Positions 1 through 4,296 of a stretch of DNA of 5,407 bases are shown piece by piece. The first letter of the stretch is position 1. Every line of letters starts with the position of its first letter. Made by a program: the position numbers and the translations under genes. The DNA is from Hyphomicrobiaceae bacterium (GTDB lineage Bacteria; Pseudomonadota; Alphaproteobacteria; Rhizobiales; JAKIUO01). The stretch spans positions 1 to 5,407 of the forward strand of contig JAKIUO010000186.1 of assembly GCA_021647535.1 (NCBI GenBank). Direction: 5' to 3'. The notes under the pieces were generated by a model that was not told the origin of the DNA, did not search any database, and saw only the letters and a list, made by a program, of their open reading frames with translations.

Positions 1-8
1 CTGGCCCG

Positions 9-30
9 CTTGGGGAACGATTTCCCCAAG
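9..30 (+). terminator. Hairpin at left edge, possible plus-strand terminator
   Basis: A perfect 9-bp stem, CTTGGGGAA (9-17) with TTCCCCAAG (22-30), encloses a 4-nt CGAT loop. A run of six T (39-44) follows, but 8 nt separate it from the stem, so it is not a textbook Rho-independent terminator. If functional on the plus strand it would end a gene lying left of the window. There is no T-run on the minus-strand side. It could equally be one of the palindromic elements that crowd this edge. Confidence 0.3.
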
Positions 31-91
31 CCCCTTACTTTTTTGAATTTGATGATAGAAAAACGGGTGGTCTGGAGGGGCTCCTCCAACG

Positions 92-146
92 GGGGCCAGC
101 GCTCAAATAGCGTAGCGGTAGCGCAAAACATAAAAGGGCTGGCCCC
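92..146. repeat. 9-bp GC-rich inverted repeat downstream of the NDUFA9-like gene
   Basis: GGGGCCAGC (92-100) and GCTGGCCCC (138-146) are perfect inverted copies 37 nt apart. They lie 32-89 nt past the stop of the minus-strand gene ending at 178. A third partial copy, CTGGCCC, sits at 1-7, and a separate small hairpin (TGGAG 73-77 with CTCCA 84-88) lies between. On the minus strand the inner arm alone can fold as GGG/CCC followed by TTTT (complement of 132-135), which could act as a weak terminator for that gene. The function is not established. Confidence 0.35.
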
Positions 147-177
147 ACTTGCGCAGTAAAATAGCGCCAATAATCAC

Positions 178-1152
178 TCAGCCCTGATAATGCTCATACA
201 TGCCTTTGCGGCGGTATTTTTCCAGATAAACCGGCACCACAGCGTCGATATTAGTCGGGGTGATCCCCAAAGCTTCAAGGGTCAGGTTTGCACGCTGTGC
301 CTTTTGGCTAACAACACTATCATCACGCAGCAGGCGCACCTGATCCATCGTTAAAATCTTCCCTGGCAACATTTGCAGGATGGCACCATTGAGCATGGCG
401 AGGCCAAAGGGAATGGGAAATGTGCGCGGCTTTCGGCCACTATACTTCTGGGTCATGTGCAGCAACTCTTTGAGCCTGTAAATATCCGGGCCACCAAGTT
501 CGTAGGTTGCACCAGAGACCGCACGCCCTTCAAGCGCTGCGACTATGGCCCGTGCCACATCCCCGACATAAACCGGTTGAAATTTACTGCGCCCAGAGCC
601 AATGGCTGGCAACATAGGCGAGGTGCGCGCCATAGAGGCAAAGCGGTTGAAGAACTCATCCTCTTCGCCAAAAATCAATGAAGGACGCAAGATGACGGCC
701 TTTGGACAAATCTCGATTGTTTTGGCCTCCGCCATCGCCTTGCTGCGCGCATAGCGGGATTTGGAAGCCGGATTGGCTCCAAGGGCTGAGACATGCACAA
801 AATTACAAATTTCATAGGTTTTGGCAGCTTCTGTAACGCGGCGCGCCCCTTCGACATGCACCTCATCAAAACTTTGAGCGCCATTTGGCGAAAGAATACC
901 CGCCAGATTGACAATGGCGTCGGCGCCTTTGATGGCAGCCCGAATGGAGGGGGCATCGCGTATATTGGCGCGTACGGAGCTAATCTGTCCCACCCCGCCA
1001 AGTGGCTGCAGGAACCCGGCCAATTCGGGGTTGCGGCAGGCAATCTTGATGCGCCAACCCTTTTGGGCCAGCAATCTGACCACATAGCGCCCGACAAATC
1101 CCGAGCCGCCAATGATTGTCACCTGTGTTGTCGTTTGAGCCGCCAAATCCAC
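178..1152 (-). CDS. NDUFA9-like NAD(P)-binding protein (atypical SDR, complex I NDUFA9 subunit family)
   Basis: Predicted 324-residue Rossmann-fold protein of the extended/atypical short-chain dehydrogenase superfamily. Seen directly: the glycine-rich dinucleotide motif GGSGFVG at residues 15-21 after a beta strand; R40 just after the second strand, a position often used for the NADP phosphate; a VNLAG segment at 81-85; S122; a YARSK segment (Y134, K138) in the YxxxK position; RPSLIFG at 156-162; and FQPVYVGDVARAI at 191-203. The C-terminal LTMDQVRLLRDDSVVS stretch (267-282) is typical of the NDUFA9-like branch. In mitochondria NDUFA9 is an accessory complex I subunit. A role in bacterial complex I assembly or quinone metabolism is only a family-level guess. 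The annotated start is GTG (1150-1152), but AGGAG lies only 2 nt upstream of it. A TTG two codons later (1144-1146) has 8-nt spacing and may be the true start. No nuo genes are visible nearby. Confidence 0.9.
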   Translation of the reverse strand: MDLAAQTTTQVTIIGGSGFVGRYVVRLLAQKGWRIKIACRNPELAGFLQPLGGVGQISSVRANIRDAPSIRAAIKGADAIVNLAGILSPNGAQSFDEVHVEGARRVTEAAKTYEICNFVHVSALGANPASKSRYARSKAMAEAKTIEICPKAVILRPSLIFGEEDEFFNRFASMARTSPMLPAIGSGRSKFQPVYVGDVARAIVAALEGRAVSGATYELGGPDIYRLKELLHMTQKYSGRKPRTFPIPFGLAMLNGAILQMLPGKILTMDQVRLLRDDSVVSQKAQRANLTLEALGITPTNIDAVVPVYLEKYRRKGMYEHYQG

Positions 1153-1240
1153 GTCTCCTCTTGCCCTTTTACGAAGCTAAAAAGTCACGACCTTGCTCTC
1201 ACGCCCAAGTGTGAAACCATCTGTCTTTTTTTCTCGAAGA

Positions 1241-1269
1241 TATATGCGTGATTTTTCTCTCGAATTCAA
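1241..1269 (-). promoter_or_regulatory. Candidate sigma70-type promoter for the NDUFA9-like gene
   Basis: Read on the minus strand, TTGAAT (complement of 1264-1269) and CATATA (complement of 1241-1246) are separated by 17 bp, the optimal spacing for a housekeeping promoter. Transcription would start near 1234, giving a leader of about 80 nt before the gene at 1152. The -35 element matches four of six consensus bases. The -10 element is a weaker match. The call rests on pattern and position only. Confidence 0.3.
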
Positions 1270-1329
1270 GATGTTATCAGCACTCATAGATAAAGAAAAA
1301 AACAGCAATAAAGCGCTTTGATCTCACCT

Positions 1330-1357
1330 TTGCAAGAAGGGTTGAGCACAATAAAAT
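1330..1357 (+). promoter_or_regulatory. Candidate plus-strand promoter upstream of the YafK-like gene
   Basis: TTGCAA (1330-1335) and TAAAAT (1352-1357) are spaced by 16 bp. They match four and five of six consensus bases respectively. A transcript from here would carry a leader of about 250 nt before the gene at 1614, which is long. A perfect TTGACA at 1397-1402 lies closer but has no good -10 at the right distance. AT-rich DNA gives such matches by chance. Confidence 0.2.
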
Positions 1358-1385
1358 GCTGTATCGCCCCATTTTAGCCAACTGC

Positions 1386-1400
1386 TTAAGGTTTTATTGA
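1386..1400. promoter_or_regulatory. Near-consensus CtrA-type box (TTAA-N7-TTGA)
   Basis: TTAA (1386-1389) is followed after exactly 7 bp by TTGA (1397-1400), one base off the alphaproteobacterial CtrA consensus TTAA-N7-TTAA. The second half overlaps a TTGACA hexamer (1397-1402), so a bound regulator could meet polymerase at a -35 position. It lies about 215 bp before the YafK-like gene. On its own this is weak, but a perfect box occurs before the next gene. Confidence 0.25.
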
Positions 1401-1613
1401 CAATAGACAAATCTGACAGGTGAAAAATAGTCTGTGATGAGCTATAGTAAATAGATAAGACTTCTTCTCTTTTCACCAGTGCGAGAAGATTTTGAAAACA
1501 ATCATTTCGAGAGCGGCCATTTCCCGCATTCGAATTGTTTTTGGCGTTATTCATTGGTCGGCCTTGTGTGGGTCCGTCTTTGATTTTGAAACTTGATAAG
1601 TGTGGATTTGTGA

Positions 1614-2588
1614 ATGAGTTTGCTTCAGCGCTTTATGACTGCAACCCTGCTCTTGCTGGGGACTGTTGCCCTTACAGCTTGTGGCGGCGGAGCACCAAGT
1701 GTTGCCAATGCGCCCATTCCCTATCAAACCCAGGGGCTCATGCAGCGCATGGGGTTAAAAGCCAACAGTCCTATCTTCATTCGCATTTTCAAGATGGAAT
1801 CGCAGCTTGAAATCTGGAAGCAGCGCGATGATGGACGCTATGCCCTGCTCAAAACCTATCCGATCTGCAAATGGTCCGGTAAGCTTGGACCCAAGCTCAA
1901 ACAGGGGGACAAACAGGCTCCAGAGGGCTTTTACACTGTCGCTGCGCACCAGATGAACCCCAAATCAAGCTATCACCTGTCCTTTAACCTTGGCTATCCG
2001 AACAGCCTTGATAAAGCCTATCGGCGGACTGGCAACTATCTGATGGTCCATGGGAATTGCAGATCAGCCGGGTGCTACGCCATGACCAACGTGCTCATTG
2101 AAGAAATCTACGCGCTGGCCCGCGAAGCCTTTCGCGGCGGGCAACGGGCCTTCCAGGTGCAGGCCCTGCCCTTTCGCATGACCGATGAAAACATGCAAAA
2201 ATATTCAGGCCACCGCTGGGCCCCCTTCTGGCGTGACCTCAAAAAAGGCTATGACGCCTTCGCCGTGAGCAATATTCCACCCAAGATTGATGTCTGTGAA
2301 AAACGCTATCTCGTCAACGCTGCCTTTTCCCCGCAAAATATCAAATTCGGTTCAACAGAAATCTGCCCCCCCTACAAAACCTTCGTCCCGGAAATCATGG
2401 AAACTCCCACAGGGCCAAAAGTCATTCAAGCCTTGATCGCCTCACCTGATGAAGCCCGGAGATATGCGCTGCAAAGTCGCCAGCTATCATCGAATCTGCC
2501 AACCAATGGTACAGTTCCAGCCGGGTACCGCCCTCTGGCAACGCCGCGCAGCACTGCTCTGCGCAACTCCATGCGCATCTCTCGATAA
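1614..2588 (+). CDS. yafK: YafK/DpaA-like YkuD-domain lipoprotein (L,D-transpeptidase fold)
   Basis: Predicted 324-residue envelope enzyme of the YkuD superfamily. Residues 1-23 form a lipoprotein signal peptide with lipobox LTAC, so C23 would be lipidated, and G24 at +2 favours the outer membrane. The catalytic domain spans about 52-220. It contains IRIFK (56-60), CKWSGKLGPKLKQGD (85-99), PEGFY (103-107) and the active-site stretch HGNCRSAGCYAMT (146-158), where H146, S151, G153 and nucleophile C154 fit the HGxxxSxGC signature. PFRMTDENM (186-194) and FWRDLKKGYD (205-214) also match the YafK branch as I recall E. coli YafK. That protein (DpaA/LdtF) cuts Braun's lipoprotein off peptidoglycan rather than forming crosslinks. 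Unlike E. coli YafK (about 246 residues), this one has a lipobox and a C-terminal extension of about 80 residues with two extra cysteines (C228, C251). A weak TGGA (1603-1606) sits 7 nt before the ATG. The next gene downstream encodes a beta-barrel. Confidence 0.9.
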   Translation: MSLLQRFMTATLLLLGTVALTACGGGAPSVANAPIPYQTQGLMQRMGLKANSPIFIRIFKMESQLEIWKQRDDGRYALLKTYPICKWSGKLGPKLKQGDKQAPEGFYTVAAHQMNPKSSYHLSFNLGYPNSLDKAYRRTGNYLMVHGNCRSAGCYAMTNVLIEEIYALAREAFRGGQRAFQVQALPFRMTDENMQKYSGHRWAPFWRDLKKGYDAFAVSNIPPKIDVCEKRYLVNAAFSPQNIKFGSTEICPPYKTFVPEIMETPTGPKVIQALIASPDEARRYALQSRQLSSNLPTNGTVPAGYRPLATPRSTALRNSMRISR

Positions 2589-2625
2589 TGTTTTCAAACA
2601 ACAAAATTCCTTCAAACAGACGTGA

Positions 2626-2640
2626 TTAAGCGCCTGTTAA
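2626..2640. promoter_or_regulatory. CtrA-type box upstream of the beta-barrel gene
   Basis: TTAA (2626-2629) and TTAA (2637-2640) are separated by exactly 7 bp, a perfect TTAA-N7-TTAA match to the binding site of CtrA, the cell-cycle response regulator of alphaproteobacteria. The second half could serve as a -35 region (TTAAAC, 2637-2642), with a loose -10 at TATTGA (2662-2667). Transcription would then start near 2672 and leave a leader of about 110 nt. In Brucella abortus, CtrA is reported to control outer-membrane protein genes including omp25, which fits this position. Binding is inferred from the motif only. Confidence 0.5.
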
Positions 2641-2696
2641 ACAAAAACTGGCATCGTCTCATATTGAAACATGTATCTCGTACCAACACTCGTTCA

Positions 2697-2725
2697 GATT
2701 TGTCTGCATTTTTGCGATCTGTCTG
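2697..2725 (+). repeat. Imperfect 10-bp direct repeat in the beta-barrel gene leader
   Basis: GATTTGTCTG (2697-2706) and GATCTGTCTG (2716-2725) differ at one base and start 19 bp apart, a little under two helical turns. This puts them on roughly the same face of the DNA, as tandem operator half-sites often are. They lie just before the leader hairpin. No known regulator is recognised, and chance remains possible. Confidence 0.2.
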
Positions 2726-2727
2726 TC

Positions 2728-2758
2728 AGGTGAGCTGGTCCAGTTGAACCGCTCGCCT
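2728..2758 (+). promoter_or_regulatory. Stem-loop just upstream of the beta-barrel gene ribosome-binding site
   Basis: AGGTGAGC (2728-2735) pairs with GCTCGCCT (2751-2758), allowing one G-U pair. GGT (2737-2739) pairs with ACC (2748-2750) above a one-base bulge, giving about 11 bp and an 8-nt apical loop. It ends 10 nt before AAGGA (2769-2773), which is itself 10 nt before the ATG at 2784. This position suits a leader structure that stabilises the mRNA or tunes translation, as is common for abundant outer-membrane protein messages. No riboswitch class is recognised. Confidence 0.45.
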
Positions 2759-2783
2759 ATGTAGTATGAAGGAATAGCTGAAT

Positions 2784-3635
2784 ATGTATATACGCGCTGC
2801 AATTTTTGCTAGTGGCCTACTCGTCGCTGCTGGCACAAGCTCCTCCGCCATAGCCGCCGATATTTATGCGCCGTCAGCCGGTGGTCTTAAAGATCCCGTC
2901 ATCAGCGAAGAAGTTATCATCCCGGATGCAATCGCCTTTCAGCAGAATGCCGAATGGTTTATCCGTGGCGATATCGGATTTGGTGGATTTGGAGATATGA
3001 ATGGCAAGGGCCGTTCAACAGATGGCAATTTTGCTGTTAATGGTCTTGGCATAGATCAAATCTTTTCGGGTAGTATCGGCTTTGGCCGCTACGCCACCCC
3101 CAATATCCGTCTTGGCATTGACCTTGAATATCGTCACGATGCTGACACCAAATTTAATACTGGCAGCCCAACAACAGCACCTGGACTGGTAAATCTTGGC
3201 GCCAATTCACTGCAACTCAATACGCTTTCCGTGATGGCCAGTGTGATTTATGATTTTCGTCCCCGCCAACAGTTTTCGCCCTATCTTGGCGGTGGCATCG
3301 GCTGGGCGACACATAATCTGACCCTCAAGGGGAGCAGCTATGTGACCGATCTGAATGGCGATCTCACCAATGAAGTTGGCAGCTTTGCGTCAAGCAGCAC
3401 AACAAGCAATTCATTTGCGGCGAACTTTGTCACTGGTGTCAGTATCAATATGCGCCGGGGCCTATTTCTTGATCTGGGCTATAAGCTGAGCTACCTGGGC
3501 GATGCCTCTACCATTTTCAACTATAGCCATCCAGGAGTTGGGGCCATTGCAGCGACCTCCGGTAGTGGCTCCATTGATCTTGAGGATATGTTGGCCCACG
3601 AGTTCAAAATTGGCCTGCGCTACGACCTTTACTGA
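2784..3635 (+). CDS. Omp25/Omp31-type outer-membrane beta-barrel porin-like protein
   Basis: Predicted 283-residue outer-membrane protein. Residues 1-24 form a Sec signal peptide (basic R4, hydrophobic 5-17) with signal peptidase I site AIA|AD, so the mature protein would start Ala25-Asp26. A flexible, acidic, proline-containing linker follows (about 27-55), then the barrel from WFIRGDIGFG (58-67). Alternating aromatic and hydrophobic strands recur, for example SGSIGFGRYA (95-104), IRLGIDLEYRH (108-118), LSVMASVIYDF (148-158), FSPYLGGGIGWA (164-175), LFLDLGYKLSYLG (227-239) and the final HEFKIGLRYDLY (272-283), which ends in an aromatic residue as BamA substrates do. Size and layout fit the OmpA-like/Omp25 barrel family of Rhizobiales (probably 8 strands). 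AAGGA lies 10 nt before the ATG. The Ala-Asp N-terminus matches the point where Brucella L,D-transpeptidases crosslink barrels to peptidoglycan. The exact transport or virulence role cannot be told from sequence. Confidence 0.88.
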   Translation: MYIRAAIFASGLLVAAGTSSSAIAADIYAPSAGGLKDPVISEEVIIPDAIAFQQNAEWFIRGDIGFGGFGDMNGKGRSTDGNFAVNGLGIDQIFSGSIGFGRYATPNIRLGIDLEYRHDADTKFNTGSPTTAPGLVNLGANSLQLNTLSVMASVIYDFRPRQQFSPYLGGGIGWATHNLTLKGSSYVTDLNGDLTNEVGSFASSSTTSNSFAANFVTGVSINMRRGLFLDLGYKLSYLGDASTIFNYSHPGVGAIAATSGSGSIDLEDMLAHEFKIGLRYDLY

Positions 3636-3651
3636 TCACGCAACAAGTTTC

Positions 3652-3687
3652 CGCTATTTGTAGTACCAATTGGTGCCGTCTATAGCG
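3652..3687. repeat. Symmetric interrupted palindrome after the beta-barrel gene
   Basis: The layout is CGCTAT (3652-3657), 7 nt, ACCAATTGGT (3665-3674), 7 nt, ATAGCG (3682-3687). Outer arms and central 10-bp palindrome share one exact centre between 3669 and 3670. As RNA, G-C and G-U pairs inside the 7-nt gaps could extend the fold into a long imperfect stem with an AAUU loop. It starts 16 nt after the stop codon and ends 10 nt before the terminator stem. It may protect the 3' end of the message or be a dyad protein site. Confidence 0.45.
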
Positions 3688-3697
3688 ACAAAAAAGC

Positions 3698-3736
3698 AAA
3701 GCGGTCCTTTCCCAAATGAGGAAAGGACCGCTTTTT
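3698..3736 (+). terminator. Strong Rho-independent terminator of the beta-barrel gene
   Basis: A perfect 15-bp stem, AAAGCGGTCCTTTCC (3698-3712) with GGAAAGGACCGCTTT (3720-3734), has a 7-nt loop (3713-3719), and five T (3732-3736) end the structure on the plus strand. Six A (3690-3695) on the other side would give a U-tract on the minus strand, so it can work in both directions. It lies 62 nt after the barrel gene stop codon. Confidence 0.9.
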
Positions 3737-4135
3737 GCATCGCCGCCCTCAAGGAGGCGTTGTTTCGATATGGCAAGCCGGAGATTTTCAACACTCCCTC
3801 TCATTGATTGCTCTGCAATCAACTGCCGGGCAAAGGATCAGGGAAGCCAGTTCACCAGCATTGCCTTCACGGACGTGCTGAAAAATGCCGGGATTAAAAT
3901 ATCGATGGATGGCAAAGGAGCCTGGCGCGATAATGTTTTTGTTGAGCGTTTGTGGCGCACCATAAAATATGAGGAAGTCTATCTGCATGCCTACGAAAAC
4001 GTGCCGCAAGCGCGAGCTGCCATCGGCAAATATCTGAAATTCTACAATGAGAAAAGACCCCATTCATCGCTTGACCGACAAACCCCGGATCAGTTTTACT
4101 TCAACCCGCCGCAACCCATCCCGGTCGCAGCATGA
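3733..4135 (+). pseudogene. Truncated and frameshifted IS3-family transposase (rve integrase core, C-terminal part)
   Basis: Two pieces of one transposase can be read. The first, about 3733-3795, ends ALKEALFRYGKPEIFNT. The second, 3836-4132, starts DQGSQFTS in another frame and runs 99 codons. In intact IS3-family proteins NT is followed directly by DQGSQFTS, so the two pieces abut once the 40 nt between them are removed. The second catalytic aspartate (codon 3836-3838) and catalytic glutamate in NVFVERLWR (codon 3944-3946) have exactly 35 residues between them, the IS3 DD(35)E spacing. NEKRPHSSLDRQTPDQFYF near the end is the usual C-terminal signature. The first aspartate and about the first half of the protein are absent. 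An ATG at 3716 opens a frame through the second piece, but its first 40 codons are terminator and insertion DNA, so this is not a genuine protein. Confidence 0.88.
3796..3835 (+). repeat. 40-bp hairpin-containing insertion splitting the transposase frame
   Basis: These 40 nt separate codons that are adjacent in IS3-family transposases (NT and DQGSQ). They contain a near-perfect hairpin, TTGATTGC (3804-3811), TCT, GCAATCAA (3815-3822). Forty is not a multiple of three, so the insertion shifts the frame, and the upstream frame meets TGA at 3805-3807. No flanking direct duplication is evident. It may be a small palindromic element or filler from DNA repair. Confidence 0.55.
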
Positions 4136-4170
4136 AAAAGGCCAGAACCCACTTATAAAACCAGATCAGA

Positions 4171-4216
4171 CTGTACAAACAAACCGAGCCACTTCTCAAT
4201 CTGTGATCTGTACAAA
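4171..4216 (+). repeat. 9-bp direct repeat at the IS remnant right end
   Basis: CTGTACAAA occurs at 4171-4179 and again at 4208-4216, starting 37 bp apart. The first copy lies in the presumed IS right end. The second lies at or just outside the presumed boundary near 4200. It could reflect a local duplication or a rearranged element end. The rest of the gap to 4296 contains a small GCAC/GTGC hairpin (4218-4228) followed by TTTT on the minus strand, a weak candidate terminator for the PhzF gene. Confidence 0.25.
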
Positions 4217-4296
4217 AGCACTGAGTGCAGAAATTATTTCAAAGCCGCCGGCTATGATTGCGAGTGAACGCGAAATGCTCTAATGCAGCAAGCGCT

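Larger units (their letters stand above)
1153..1613. other. AT-rich divergent intergenic region
   Basis: This 461-bp gap separates the divergent NDUFA9-like and YafK-like genes. It is clearly richer in A+T than the flanking genes. It holds candidate promoters for both directions, a near-match to a CtrA box (1386-1400), a 10-bp palindrome AAAGCGCTTT (1310-1319), an 8-bp inverted repeat GGTGAAAA (1419-1426) with TTTTCACC (1470-1477), and an overlapping 7-bp inverted repeat TCTTCTC (1463-1469) with GAGAAGA (1483-1489). A 76-codon minus-strand open frame (1324-1554) lacks recognisable protein features and is probably chance. No RNA gene was recognised. Confidence 0.6.
3733..4200 (+). mobile_element. 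Decayed 3' remnant of an IS3-family insertion sequence
   Basis: Recognisable transposase coding begins at about 3733, inside the T-run of the preceding terminator. It ends with TGA at 4133-4135. The following stretch (about 4136-4200) resembles the non-coding right end of IS3-family elements, with an ACAAACAAACCGAGCC-like tail at 4175-4190. The left end, orfA, the helix-turn-helix region and the first catalytic aspartate are all missing, so the element cannot move by itself. The right boundary is approximate. No target-site duplication can be assigned because the left end is lost. Confidence 0.8.

Noticed and set aside
1..159. Plus-strand open frame running in from the left edge
   Set aside because: It spans several hairpins, has no recognisable motif and low-complexity composition. 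Chance openness in GC-rich DNA is more likely than a gene end.
103..177. 24-codon minus-strand frame starting GTG right after the NDUFA9-like stop (MIIGAILLRKWGQPFYVLR...)
   Set aside because: It is in frame with the preceding gene and directly after its TGA, so it could be a read-through tail or mini-gene. It has no ribosome-binding site of its own, overlaps an inverted repeat and matches no family I know.
1463..1493. Hairpin TCTTCTC/GAGAAGA followed by TTTT as a terminator
   Set aside because: Only 7 bp with a 13-nt loop, and no gene lies upstream on that strand to terminate.
1324..1554. 76-codon minus-strand open frame in the AT-rich gap
   Set aside because: No domain, signal or membrane segment and no clear ribosome-binding site. 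It overlaps regulatory-looking repeats, and its asparagine- and serine-rich content fits translated AT-rich non-coding DNA.
3716..4135. 139-codon frame taken as a complete transposase or integrase protein
   Set aside because: Its first 40 codons are terminator stem, out-of-frame transposase and insertion DNA. Only the last 99 codons are genuine transposase, and the first catalytic aspartate is missing.
4047..4283. 78-codon plus-strand frame over the IS right end
   Set aside because: It overlaps the transposase C-terminus in another frame and continues through non-coding IS end DNA. It is arginine- and threonine-rich without any motif.
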